Below, in pieces: positions 18,444-27,164 of a stretch of 64,000 nt of DNA. The notes below the pieces were generated by a model. That model saw nothing but the letters and a program-made list of their open reading frames with translations, ran no database searches and had not been told where the DNA came from. Position numbers and translations under genes: made by a program. The stretch is from Devosia sp. YIM 151766 (GTDB taxonomy: Bacteria; Pseudomonadota; Alphaproteobacteria; Rhizobiales; Devosiaceae): NCBI RefSeq assembly GCF_030285925.1, contig NZ_CP127251.1, forward strand, positions 992,001-1,056,000. Reading direction: 5' to 3'. Each line of letters opens with the position of its first letter. Position 1 is the stretch's first letter.

Positions 18444-20055
18444 GGTGGTCCTCGTCCGCAGGTCTGAGCAGATCGGCTCCGCCGGGAATGGCGGCGAGGA
18501 GCCTGCGGGTATAGTCTTGGGATGGGTTGGCGATGAGCGCGCGCGTTGGACCCTGCTCGACGATGCGCCCCGAATTCATCACCACGATGCGGTCGGCGAT
18601 GTAGCCGGCACTGACGATGTCATGGGTGATGTAGAGGATGGCGACGCCCTTCTCATCACGAAGGCGGGCAATCAGATTGAGGATGTCGAGCCGGATGGAA
18701 ACGTCCAGCATGGAGATGGGCTCATCGGCCACCAGCAATTGCGGCTCCGACGCCAGTGCTCGGGCCAGGCCAACACGCTGGCGTTGCCCGCCGGACAATT
18801 CGTGCGGCCGACGCTTCAAATAGTCGGCGACGGGCAAGAGCCCCACAAGCTCGAGGAGAGCGTGAACTCTTTTATCGGTCTCATGTCGCGGAAATTTCCC
18901 GGAGCGAATGACACTGCGGCGCAGATGGTGCTCAATCGTGTGCAGGGGATTGAGCGAACCATAGACGTCCTGAAAAACCATTTGCGCTGGGCGCGGATCT
19001 TTCCAACCCCTGATCGAGAGGGGGATGGGTTTAGCTCCCGCCACGAGAAGCTCGCCGCCGGAAGGCTGGATCAGGCCGTTAATCATGCGACCAAAAGTCG
19101 ATTTGCCGGAGCCGGACTCGCCGACCACGGCCACGATCTCGTTGGAACGCATGTCGAAGTCGATGCCGCCGACGGCATGAAAGTTTCGGTATGTCTTGCG
19201 GAGGCCGCGCGCGAAAAGAATGGGCGCTGCTTCCGCTGTCGGCAAGCTGTTGCCGTGACGTGGAACCAGCCGGTCCAGTCTTGGCGTCGAGGCGATCAAC
19301 TGGCGCGAATAGGGATGCTGCTGTTCGGTGCGGAAGAGCCTGGCGTCCGCCAGCTCCACCAATTGGCCGTCCTTCATGATGGCAATCCGGTCGGAGAGGT
19401 CCAGCAGCAGCGGCAGATCGTGCGTTATAAGGAGAACGGCAAAGCCGAGTTCGCCCTTCAGACGCTTGATTGTCTCAAAAATCTCCTGCTGGACGATCAC
19501 ATCGAGCGCGGTGGTCGGCTCATCGAGGATGAGCAGCTTCGGGCGGAGGGCGAGCGCCATGGCAATGACGACACGCTGACGCATGCCACCGGACAATTCG
19601 TGCGGGAAGGACATGATGCGGGATGGATCGATGCCCACCATGGTGAGCAAGTCGGCGGGCGTCGGCTTGACCTTTTCGACACCCATCCTGTCGGCGCGAT
19701 CAAGAACCTCCTGCAACTGCCAGCCAACGGTGTGGACGGGGGTGAGCGCGGTCAGGGCGTTTTGCAGAACGATAGCAGCCAGGTTCCACCTTGTGGCCCT
19801 CACCTCATCATCGGACAGGGTGAGAATATCCCTGCCATCGATTTTGATGGTGCCCCCGGTTATGATGCCGGGCGCCTTGAGCAGGCGCAGTATAGATTGT
19901 GCAATCGTCGACTTTCCGCAGCCCGATTCCCCCGCCAGGCCGACAAACTCGCCGGGCGCTATCGACAGGGATACGTTTCGGACAGCAGGGATCAGTCTGT
20001 CGTCACCGGCATAGGCGATGTCGAGATTAGTGATCTCAAGAGCAGGTGTCGTCAT
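18430..20055 (-). CDS. Dipeptide/oligopeptide-type ABC transporter, fused double ATPase
   Basis: This is one polypeptide of 541 residues with two complete ATPase domains, equivalent to DppD and DppF joined. Domain 1 has GESGCGKST, LSGGMRQR and ILDEPTTALD; domain 2 has GESGSGKST, LSGGQRQR and VADEPISMLD. The ATG at 20055 overlaps the permease stop by 4 bp. The upstream in-frame extension to 20265 lies inside the permease gene and is not used. The protein energises import with the two permeases and the binding protein encoded upstream. Confidence 0.9.
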   Translation of the reverse strand: MTTPALEITNLDIAYAGDDRLIPAVRNVSLSIAPGEFVGLAGESGCGKSTIAQSILRLLKAPGIITGGTIKIDGRDILTLSDDEVRATRWNLAAIVLQNALTALTPVHTVGWQLQEVLDRADRMGVEKVKPTPADLLTMVGIDPSRIMSFPHELSGGMRQRVVIAMALALRPKLLILDEPTTALDVIVQQEIFETIKRLKGELGFAVLLITHDLPLLLDLSDRIAIMKDGQLVELADARLFRTEQQHPYSRQLIASTPRLDRLVPRHGNSLPTAEAAPILFARGLRKTYRNFHAVGGIDFDMRSNEIVAVVGESGSGKSTFGRMINGLIQPSGGELLVAGAKPIPLSIRGWKDPRPAQMVFQDVYGSLNPLHTIEHHLRRSVIRSGKFPRHETDKRVHALLELVGLLPVADYLKRRPHELSGGQRQRVGLARALASEPQLLVADEPISMLDVSIRLDILNLIARLRDEKGVAILYITHDIVSAGYIADRIVVMNSGRIVEQGPTRALIANPSQDYTRRLLAAIPGGADLLRPADEDHHDQV

Positions 20056-20981
20056 TTTTTCAGCACCGGCGTAATCAGGGATGCGCTCTTGCGGCGGGCG
20101 CCGACTTTGGCCAGCTGCCGGTCGGCCTTGAGGCGCGGATTGCCCAGCTCGTCGACGGCGTTGTTGAGCAACGCCAAGGAGAAGGCGGTGAGAGCTATGG
20201 CCATGCCGGGCACCACGAAGGTCCACCAGGCCCCTCGCACCAATGCGGAAGAGTTCTGCGCCCAATAGAGCATGGTGCCCCAGGTCACCTGGCCGCCGTC
20301 GCCCAACCCGAGGAACTCAAGCGAAGCCTGTGCCGTGATGGCGAACACCACCTGGTTGACGAAGTACGCCGCGACAACCGAACCCATATTGGGCAGGAGT
20401 TCGATCATGACGATGCGCCAACGGCTTTCGCCAACGTCTTCGGCAGCAGCGATGAACTCCCGTTCCCGCAGACTGAGGGCCTGTGAGCGGAACAAGCGCG
20501 CACCGAAAGCCCATCCGGTCAGGGTCAGTACGGCGACGATGGTGACCGAGCCCGGCGGTAGGAAAGCTGCTAGCACCACGACCAGAGGCAGGCCGGGAAT
20601 GACCAGGAACACATTGGTGACCAAGGTCAGCACGTCATCCACCCAGCCGCGGAAATAGGCGCTTGCAAGCGCCACGATCAAGGCGAGGATCGTGGTGAGG
20701 ATGGCGATGATAAAGCTCACGGTCAGTGCATTGAGGCCACCATACAAAAATTGCGACAGCACATCCTGGCCTTGCCCGGTTGTGCCGAACAGATGAGCAA
20801 GCGATGGTGGTTCGTTGATGCCGCCCGTGGCGCGACGCGGATCATATGGCGCGATCAGCGGAGCCAACAGGCACGATCCGACCAGTACAGCCAGGATTAT
20901 GCTGCCCAGCATGACGGGAACGCTGCCCAAGCCGTTGCGCCGTAACGTGTCGAAGAACATGTGGAAGCGTTTCATAGTCAA
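20052..20981 (-). CDS. ABC transporter permease, DppC type
   Basis: This 309-residue inner-membrane protein has an N-terminal OppC-like segment (first span near 25-45, then YDPRRATGG), a periplasmic part with HLFGTTGQGQDVLSQ typical of DppC/OppC, and an EAA loop near 200 (AAAEDVGESRWRIVMIELLP). It forms the channel with the DppB-type partner. It overlaps that gene by 4 bp upstream and the ATPase by 4 bp downstream. Confidence 0.9.
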   Translation of the reverse strand: MTMKRFHMFFDTLRRNGLGSVPVMLGSIILAVLVGSCLLAPLIAPYDPRRATGGINEPPSLAHLFGTTGQGQDVLSQFLYGGLNALTVSFIIAILTTILALIVALASAYFRGWVDDVLTLVTNVFLVIPGLPLVVVLAAFLPPGSVTIVAVLTLTGWAFGARLFRSQALSLREREFIAAAEDVGESRWRIVMIELLPNMGSVVAAYFVNQVVFAITAQASLEFLGLGDGGQVTWGTMLYWAQNSSALVRGAWWTFVVPGMAIALTAFSLALLNNAVDELGNPRLKADRQLAKVGARRKSASLITPVLKK

Positions 20982-21964
20982 ACCTCCTGACCGGTACGAA
21001 CGCGCGGATCGAGAAACGCGTAGAGTGTGTCGACAAGGAAGTTCGCGGTGAGCACAGATAGTGTGATGATCAGGAACAGGGCCTGCATAAGCGGGTAGTC
21101 CACTGAGCCGACGGCCTGCAGCAAAAGGAAACCAAGTCCGGGATATGAGAAGACGATCTCCGTCAACAATTGCCCGGAAAATACGCCACCGATGGCCGCG
21201 CCCAGCATCGTGACATTGGGCAGCAGTGCTGTGCGCACGGCGTGTGCAAGCGCGACACGGCGCGGTGTCAGCCCCTTGGCCTCGGCCAGTGTGAGATAGT
21301 CCTCGCTCAATACGCCAATCATGGCGTTGCGCATATTGAGCGTCCAGGAGCCGAGCGAGACCAGCACGACAGTGAAAACGGGCAGCGCCAGATGACGCAG
21401 AATATCGCCGATGCCGGTGAGCGTGAAACCGGGCGGGTTAATGGTCGAATAGGCGCGCCCCATGGGAAACCAGCCCAGACGAAACGAGAGCAGGTAGAAG
21501 AGAAGGAGCGCAAGGAAGAAATACGGGAAGCTGCCCAGGAACAGCAGAACGGGCGGCACAACGCGGTCGATAAAGCCGCCACGGCGCCAGGCGGCTAAAG
21601 CGCCCAAGGTGCAGCCGATAATGAAGCCTATGGACACCGAGGTCAGACCGAGCAGAAGCGACCAGCCGATCGCCATCGCGACGACGTCGGTCACCGGGGT
21701 CGGGAACTGGGATAGAGACAGGCCGAAGTCACCCCGCAGGATGTTCCCTAGATAGGCCAGGTATTGCTCGTGCATGGGAGCGTCGGACAGCCCATAGGCG
21801 GCGCGCAGGGACGTTAGCGCTTCGGGGGTAAGCGTGCCGGAATATGTCGAAATGACGGTCGAAGCCGGATCGCCCGGCGCCAGGCGCGGGATGAAGAAAT
21901 TTACCGATACCGCCACAAAGGCGGCGAGCAGGTAAAATCCCAGCCTTTTCAGGATGAAATGCAT
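20978..21964 (-). CDS. ABC transporter permease, DppB type
   Basis: This 328-residue inner-membrane protein has the DppB/OppB start (FILKRLGFYLLAAFVAVSVN), a first span followed by PGDPA, and an EAA loop near 230 (LAEAKGLTPRRVALAHAVR). About six spans are visible. It pairs with the DppC-type protein. It lies 79 bp downstream of the binding-protein gene, with a hairpin between. Confidence 0.9.
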   Translation of the reverse strand: MHFILKRLGFYLLAAFVAVSVNFFIPRLAPGDPASTVISTYSGTLTPEALTSLRAAYGLSDAPMHEQYLAYLGNILRGDFGLSLSQFPTPVTDVVAMAIGWSLLLGLTSVSIGFIIGCTLGALAAWRRGGFIDRVVPPVLLFLGSFPYFFLALLLFYLLSFRLGWFPMGRAYSTINPPGFTLTGIGDILRHLALPVFTVVLVSLGSWTLNMRNAMIGVLSEDYLTLAEAKGLTPRRVALAHAVRTALLPNVTMLGAAIGGVFSGQLLTEIVFSYPGLGFLLLQAVGSVDYPLMQALFLIITLSVLTANFLVDTLYAFLDPRVRTGQEV

Positions 21965-21995
21965 TCGCCAATTCCTGGATGAATTTGAATCGGGG

Positions 21996-22030
21996 CCGGC
22001 TCCTGGCCTGGGAGTGAAGTCAGGAGCCGG
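21996..22030 (-). terminator. Intercistronic hairpin after the binding-protein gene
   Basis: CCGGCTCCTG and CAGGAGCCGG form a 10-bp stem with a 15-base loop between the solute-binding-protein stop and the DppB start. No T-tract follows, so it probably protects the upstream mRNA rather than ending transcription. Confidence 0.55.
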
Positions 22031-22043
22031 TGAACGCCGAGTA

Positions 22044-23750
22044 CTACTCGGCGGTGTAGGTCAGATGCGGCCACACCAGAAGCGGTGTATTGTTCATCTG
22101 TAGGGTAAGTGGCGCATAGGGGTTTGCCTCGTTGGGGAAACCGCTGATGCGTCGGGTGTTGTAAAGTCCCCAATCCGGCTGCTCGTAGAGCGGAATGAGC
22201 GGAGCGGCCTCGGAGAACAGGGCCTGGAGTTCCACCAGTTTTTCCTTCTGGGTTGCTTCGTCCGTGCTGGCCGCAAATGCCTCGATTAGCTCGTCCGCTA
22301 CAGGATCGCCGTAGCGCTGCTGGTTGATCGCCGATGCCGTACCAACTGGAGCCACGGAGCGCGTGGTAATGTTATTCTTGTAGAAATCGAACGGAGTGGC
22401 CGTCGCCTTCACCGACGCCAGCGACAGTTCGAACTGGCCCGTAAAGGTGGAATTGGTCCAGCTGTCGCTGGTCGGCGTCCGCAGCGTCACCTTGAGGCCG
22501 ATTTCCTGGAGGTTTTCCGAGACGATCTGCGAGGCGGAGACCCAGTCATTCCAGCCATTGGGAACGATGATGTCGAAAGCTAGCGGCTTGCCTTCGGCAT
22601 CCACGCGCACGCCGTCACTGCCGAGGGGATATCCCGCCTCGTCAAGCAGGGCATTGGATGCTTCGATGTTCAAGTCCAGCCAGGTACCATTGTCGACGAC
22701 GGACTGGTCGACCCAGCTCTGGTACGGGCCCAGCGGCAGACCGGTCGCATTGGCCGGCACCGATTTGCCCCAGACGCCAGTGTTGATCATGCGCTGACGG
22801 TCGAGCGCCATGCTCATGGCCTTACGCACGTTCACATCGGCAAGTGCGCCAAGGGTGGTGTTAGGCTCGAGATAGACGACAGACGTCCGCGGCCACCAAT
22901 AGCCGAAATGTTCGGGATCGAGAGGCACAAAGGTAATGTCCGGGTCAGGAACCAGGCCACCCCAATCGATCTGACCTGACAGAACCGAGGCGCTGATGTG
23001 ATCATTGCCATTGAACGCCGGCACGTTCACGCCTTCGATGTTCAGCTCCTGCCAATAATGCGGGTTCTGCGTCACTTGATACTGCTGGCTGCCGAATGCC
23101 GCAATTGTCGTAAAGGGACCGGTGCCCACCGGCTCTTCGTCAGCATAGCTGACAGGATCAGCGACATCGGACCAGGCATGTTCGGGCACGATGAACTGAT
23201 CGACAAGGGTATAGAGACCAGGGCTGTATGGCTTGGTGAAGGTGAAGCGCACTGTTTTGTCGTCGACGGCTTCAACACCGGCAAGATAGTCGGAGAACAC
23301 ACCGGTAGCCGGGCCGATCAGACCGGCATTGTCGCGCATCAGGTTGAAGGTGAAGATAACGTCATCGGCTGAGAAGGCTTCGCCGTCCGACCAAAGAACG
23401 CCGTCGCGCAGCGTGACATCGAGCGAAAGATTGTCGTCTGACCATGCATAATCGGTGGCCAGCCAGGGCTCCAGTTCGCCGGTGGCAAAGTTCTGGATCA
23501 TCAGCGGTTCGTAGATCGTCCGCTTCGCCACCCAGCGTGAGGTGGGCGAGAAGGGGTTGAAGGTGCGCGTAAAGCTGCGTCCGTTTTCAGCGACGATTGT
23601 CACCAGCTTCTCGACCGGCACTTCCTGAGCAATAGCGGGGAGGCCGATAGTCGAGGCAATTGTACTGGCCAGCGCAAGGGCCATGAGGTTGCGGCGAGAA
23701 ACTGTATGTCGGGCGGGACGGCCCGACTTGCTTATTTGTCCCAACTTCAT
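22044..23750 (-). CDS. Family 5 ABC transporter substrate-binding protein
   Basis: This 568-residue periplasmic protein has a twin-arginine-like signal (SRRNLMALAL, residues ~19-28) and an alanine-rich tail before QEVPVE. The mature part is the SBP_bac_5 fold (DYAWSDDNLSLDVTLRDGV, WSDGEAFSADDVIFTFN, EEPVGTGPF). Members bind di- and oligopeptides, but also oligosaccharides, opines and glutathione. The sugar-handling neighbours point to a glycosylated or amino-sugar ligand rather than a plain peptide. It is the first gene of the minus-strand transport operon, 48 bp after the ROK regulator gene. Confidence 0.9.
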   Translation of the reverse strand: MKLGQISKSGRPARHTVSRRNLMALALASTIASTIGLPAIAQEVPVEKLVTIVAENGRSFTRTFNPFSPTSRWVAKRTIYEPLMIQNFATGELEPWLATDYAWSDDNLSLDVTLRDGVLWSDGEAFSADDVIFTFNLMRDNAGLIGPATGVFSDYLAGVEAVDDKTVRFTFTKPYSPGLYTLVDQFIVPEHAWSDVADPVSYADEEPVGTGPFTTIAAFGSQQYQVTQNPHYWQELNIEGVNVPAFNGNDHISASVLSGQIDWGGLVPDPDITFVPLDPEHFGYWWPRTSVVYLEPNTTLGALADVNVRKAMSMALDRQRMINTGVWGKSVPANATGLPLGPYQSWVDQSVVDNGTWLDLNIEASNALLDEAGYPLGSDGVRVDAEGKPLAFDIIVPNGWNDWVSASQIVSENLQEIGLKVTLRTPTSDSWTNSTFTGQFELSLASVKATATPFDFYKNNITTRSVAPVGTASAINQQRYGDPVADELIEAFAASTDEATQKEKLVELQALFSEAAPLIPLYEQPDWGLYNTRRISGFPNEANPYAPLTLQMNNTPLLVWPHLTYTAE

Positions 23751-23798
23751 AATGGATGCTCCGGGATTAGGGTGCTCAACGAAAGTAGTCCTACTCTC

Positions 23799-24989
23799 TC
23801 ACGGGAGGCCGCGTGCGGCGCTGCCTCCCGTGAACACGCGTTCGCGAATATGTTCGAGCGCGAGTTCTATGGCGCCGGCGCGCGCGGCATGGCTGCGCAC
23901 CTGAGCAGAAACGATTTGTGGAACGGTGATCCGCAAGCCGGAAAGGACGCGGAGCACCGAGACGGCGAGTTGTTTGCCAGCGACGATGCCGAGCGGCCCA
24001 CCCAGAATGACCATATGCGGATCGACCATGCCGATCGGACCGGTCAGCATATAGGCCAGCGCCTCACCAAGCCTGCGGCACAACGGATGGTCCGCCTGAG
24101 CGGTGGCGAGGAAGGCGAACAGGTCATTCGCAGAAGATACGGATACACCACATTCCTTGGCAGCCTCGAGAAGATGTGGCTCATCGAAAATCGTGCCAAT
24201 CGGCAGGATGGAATAACCGCCACCTGAAGCAGGCACTGGAACGATGACGTCCGCAAGCTCACCAGCGCTACCCGTTGAGCCGCGCACCAGCTTGCCGCCC
24301 TGGATCATCGCACCACCGATGCCTTCGCCGATCCAGACGAGAATGAAAGAGTTTACGCCCGTGGCAGCGCCAACGTTGCGCTCTTCCAGGGCAACGAGAT
24401 TCACATCGTTTTCAACCAGCACATTGCGGTGACCGAGGGCATCAGCCAGTGCGTCCGCGACATGAAAGCCCTCCCAGTTTCGGAGCTGCCAGCCCGCACT
24501 GAGGTGGCCGGTGAAAATGTCCACTATGCCGGGCAGCCCGACGACCACCTGGCCTATATCCGACACCTCGATAGCGGCATCGGCGACAACAGCATGCAGC
24601 GCGGCCTTGATCCGCTCTCCGGCATCATAATTTTCACCGGGCACATGCGGCTCGAAATAGCTCGAGATGATACTCCCACAAATGTCGGTAATGGCAATGT
24701 CGATGCCATGGGCGGTGACATCAACGCCGGCAACATAGCCCGCATCTCCGCGCAGAGCCCAAAGCCCTGCCTTTGGCCCGTGGGCGCCTGCCTTTTCGCC
24801 GTCCTTGCGGATCAACTCAGCACCTTCAAGACGTCGAAGCAGGTCGGACATTGCTGGCTTCGAGAGGCCGGTAAAGGCCTCCAGCTCCATTCTGGTGAGC
24901 GAGCCTTCCGACAACAAACACGCCAGCACCGCCTTCTCGTTGAGATTGCGCAGGAGCCTTGGGCTGCCGGATAAGATTGGTGCTGTCAT
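23799..24989 (-). CDS. ROK family transcriptional regulator (NagC/XylR type)
   Basis: The protein has 396 residues. A winged helix at ~15-75 (LTRMELEAFTGLSKPAMSDL) precedes a ROK sugar-binding domain (VAGVDVTAHGIDIAITD near 100, then VENDVNLVALEERNVGAA). The consensus Cys-rich zinc motif of ROK proteins is not evident. It probably represses both the downstream transport operon and the divergent enzyme operon; a symmetric dyad overlaps the intergenic region at 24992-25012. Confidence 0.85.
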   Translation of the reverse strand: MTAPILSGSPRLLRNLNEKAVLACLLSEGSLTRMELEAFTGLSKPAMSDLLRRLEGAELIRKDGEKAGAHGPKAGLWALRGDAGYVAGVDVTAHGIDIAITDICGSIISSYFEPHVPGENYDAGERIKAALHAVVADAAIEVSDIGQVVVGLPGIVDIFTGHLSAGWQLRNWEGFHVADALADALGHRNVLVENDVNLVALEERNVGAATGVNSFILVWIGEGIGGAMIQGGKLVRGSTGSAGELADVIVPVPASGGGYSILPIGTIFDEPHLLEAAKECGVSVSSANDLFAFLATAQADHPLCRRLGEALAYMLTGPIGMVDPHMVILGGPLGIVAGKQLAVSVLRVLSGLRITVPQIVSAQVRSHAARAGAIELALEHIRERVFTGGSAARGLP

Positions 24990-24991
24990 AC

Positions 24992-25012
24992 TGTCTGGTA
25001 ACTTTCCTTACA
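24992..25012. promoter_or_regulatory. Probable ROK-repressor operator
   Basis: This 21-bp dyad has half-sites TGTctGGtAA and TTtCCttACA around a central C: TGT-N2-GG-N-AA-N-TT-N-CC-N2-ACA. It lies just upstream of the ROK gene start (24989), in the 73-bp gap between that gene and the divergent enzyme operon. Its form resembles known ROK operators rich in GGAAA/TTTCC. Confidence 0.6.
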
Positions 25013-25062
25013 GTTTGATACGACGACAGCTATCGATCTTTGTCAAGGCCTGGAATGATCCC

Positions 25063-26247
25063 ATGAACAGCCCGATCAGCAATCATGAGAAAAGCGAAAG
25101 ACTAAGTCGCCTACGCGGCCTACTCGAGCAGAAAACCCTGGATGGCGCTGTGCTGTTCGCGTCACCCCGCATCCTTGGACCCGCGACACAGACAGCCGGC
25201 GTCGTGCAGTACTTCTCGGGCTGGAGCGTGATGGGAACGCCGACAGTTCTGGTAGTTCCCTTGGCGGGACGCCCCATAATTGTGGTGCCCGGAAAGAACG
25301 AAGACCGGCTGATGCGTCATCGTTGCGGGGGCCAGTTCGACATCGTTCAATTGGCTGGAAGAAGCTGGACTGAGGCTATCGACGCGGCCTGCGCCGACCT
25401 TTCCATATCAGGCTCCCTGGGGCTGGCTGGCGCGCGTGAAATGACTTTGGGCAATTTCGGCGCCTGGGCACAGCCCAATGACCGGCTCGTGCCTCTCGAT
25501 GCCGATCTGGCCGCCATGCGGATGCGGAAATCGCCAGCAGAACTGGCGCTGCATGAGGCGGCCGTCGGGATTTCGGAAGCCATGGTGGAAGCGGCCATTG
25601 ATGCGGTCCGCAGGCGCGTTAGTCCGGCGCAGATCATGGCTGAGGTGGAGTTTGAAGGGCGACGTCAAGGCGCCGACATTTCCCGTCTGTGGCTTTCCAC
25701 CGGCCCCAATCCGCCGGTGACATATTTTGAAATGTTCGAGCTGCCCGAGACGCTCGACATGGGAGACCGCATCCAATTGGGCACAGTGGTCACCTGCGAG
25801 GGCTATTATGCCCAGACGCTCCGAACTATTTCGCTCGGAGCGCCAAGCGATGCGCTGGTAGAGGCCAACGAGGCATTGCAGCATATGCAGGATGTCGCGG
25901 TTGGGGCGTTCCGCGTCGGCGCAGCTTTGCATGACGTCGTTGACACGCTCGAAAATGCTATCGACGCCTTCTGCCCATTCACCCGGGAGAATGACCCTTT
26001 CCGCTTCCAGTCCTGCCACGGTCTGGGGCTGGATTATGTCGATCCGGGAATGGCGCCCGCCCTGTCGCCACTGCGCAATGGCGACACAAATCCGCAGCTC
26101 GTGCTAGAAAATATGGTCATGGAAATCCACCCCAATTTCAATCTGCCCGGGCTAGGTCACGTTTGCCTGGGTGACGTCGCTGTCGCCACGCCCACGGGCG
26201 GCAAATGGCTGGGCAAGTTGCCCCGTACTATCCTGGAGATTGCATGA
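25063..26247 (+). CDS. M24 (pita-bread) family hydrolase, metal ligands missing, creatinase-like
   Basis: This 394-residue protein has a creatinase-type N-terminal domain (~1-150) and an M24 catalytic domain (~155-394). In metal-dependent M24 peptidases, two Asp, one His and two Glu bind metal. Here the segment GDRIQLGTVVTCEGYYAQTL (235-254) lacks both Asp, NMVMEIHPNF has His where Glu is expected (H356), and GHVCLGDVAV lacks the last Glu; H319 (SCHGLGL) is kept. Creatinase is a metal-free member with a similar pattern, so this may hydrolyse a C-N bond in a guanidino or carbamoyl compound. The ATG at 25063 is preferred over an upstream in-frame start at 24805 inside the ROK gene. It overlaps the next gene by 4 bp. 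Confidence 0.7.
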   Translation: MNSPISNHEKSERLSRLRGLLEQKTLDGAVLFASPRILGPATQTAGVVQYFSGWSVMGTPTVLVVPLAGRPIIVVPGKNEDRLMRHRCGGQFDIVQLAGRSWTEAIDAACADLSISGSLGLAGAREMTLGNFGAWAQPNDRLVPLDADLAAMRMRKSPAELALHEAAVGISEAMVEAAIDAVRRRVSPAQIMAEVEFEGRRQGADISRLWLSTGPNPPVTYFEMFELPETLDMGDRIQLGTVVTCEGYYAQTLRTISLGAPSDALVEANEALQHMQDVAVGAFRVGAALHDVVDTLENAIDAFCPFTRENDPFRFQSCHGLGLDYVDPGMAPALSPLRNGDTNPQLVLENMVMEIHPNFNLPGLGHVCLGDVAVATPTGGKWLGKLPRTILEIA

Positions 26248-27164
26248 TGTCGGGCATTCTCGATGGCAGCGTTCTGATCGAGAACGCTGACCCGATCGCG
26301 GTTCTGAATTCCGTGGCGGGATTGGGTTTCGATAGCTGCGTATTTGCAAATCTGCTAGCCATCGACAAGAATCTGTCGCCTAGAAAATTGGCAGTAACTG
26401 CACGCGAGGCAGAGCGGCTTGGGCTCACGCTCCGAGGCGGAATCAACTGGCTGCATCCGAACCGGCCCGACCGCTGTGCCGATTACGCCGCCCTTGCAAA
26501 TGGCGACTTCCAGCGCGGGCTGGAACTCGCTGTCGGTCGCGCCGCCGATTGCGGCATCGATCGCCTGTTTTTTAGCATTGGAACGCTCGAAGACCGGGCC
26601 AGCAAAGCCGAGCCCTGGCAGAGCCAGCTTGAGGCTGTTGCGCAGCTCATCTCAGCCATGGCGCCGACCTTGCGTGCCGCCAATATGCGGCTCCTCGTCA
26701 AAACGCACGAGGAACTGTCCTCGGACGACGCGCTCTGGCTGGTCGAGGCGACGGACCACCAGATACTTGGCGTGGCGCTCGATCCGGCAAACCTTATTAT
26801 ACGCCGTGAGGACCCGCTCGACGCTGCAAGGAAGCTGTCGGCAATTGTCGACCAGCTTCATGTCGACGATGCCGCAATCGAGCGCAATGGCGATCGGCTT
26901 ATCCGCCACCTGGCGCCGCTTGGGCGAGGGTTCATAGACTGGAACGGCCTTTTCGCCGAGATCCCTCATGCGCGCCCGTTCATCGAGTTGCACCGTGGCC
27001 AGTTCGATATTTCCCCCAGCGACACAGGCGAACGGGACGTCTTTGACGACTTTGTCGATGCCCGGATTCGTGAAATCGACTGGAACCCTCTCGATCTCGA
27101 AGGCCGGCTGGCTGTGGCCGCACAACAGCTCGCCGCGCCTCCCGAAAAGCGAGCCGACCAATGA
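26244..27164 (+). CDS. Xylose-isomerase-like TIM barrel protein
   Basis: The protein has 306 residues. Barrel motifs LLVKTHEELSSDDAL near 150 and LGVALDPANLIIR near 178 parallel those of the 351-residue paralog at 17388-18443. The late acidic ligands are less clear (PFIELHRGQFD). It probably isomerises or epimerises an intermediate of the same pathway. The start at 26244 gives an ATGA overlap with the M24 gene; an ATG at 26247 is an alternative. It also overlaps the downstream gene by 4 bp. Confidence 0.7.
   Translation: MMSGILDGSVLIENADPIAVLNSVAGLGFDSCVFANLLAIDKNLSPRKLAVTAREAERLGLTLRGGINWLHPNRPDRCADYAALANGDFQRGLELAVGRAADCGIDRLFFSIGTLEDRASKAEPWQSQLEAVAQLISAMAPTLRAANMRLLVKTHEELSSDDALWLVEATDHQILGVALDPANLIIRREDPLDAARKLSAIVDQLHVDDAAIERNGDRLIRHLAPLGRGFIDWNGLFAEIPHARPFIELHRGQFDISPSDTGERDVFDDFVDARIREIDWNPLDLEGRLAVAAQQLAAPPEKRADQ

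Noticed and set aside
18256..20268. Long open frame (670 codons) on the plus strand opposite the double ATPase gene
   Set aside because: The minus-strand frame has full ABC ATPase motifs; the plus-strand frame has no recognisable protein sequence and reflects high-GC antisense openness.
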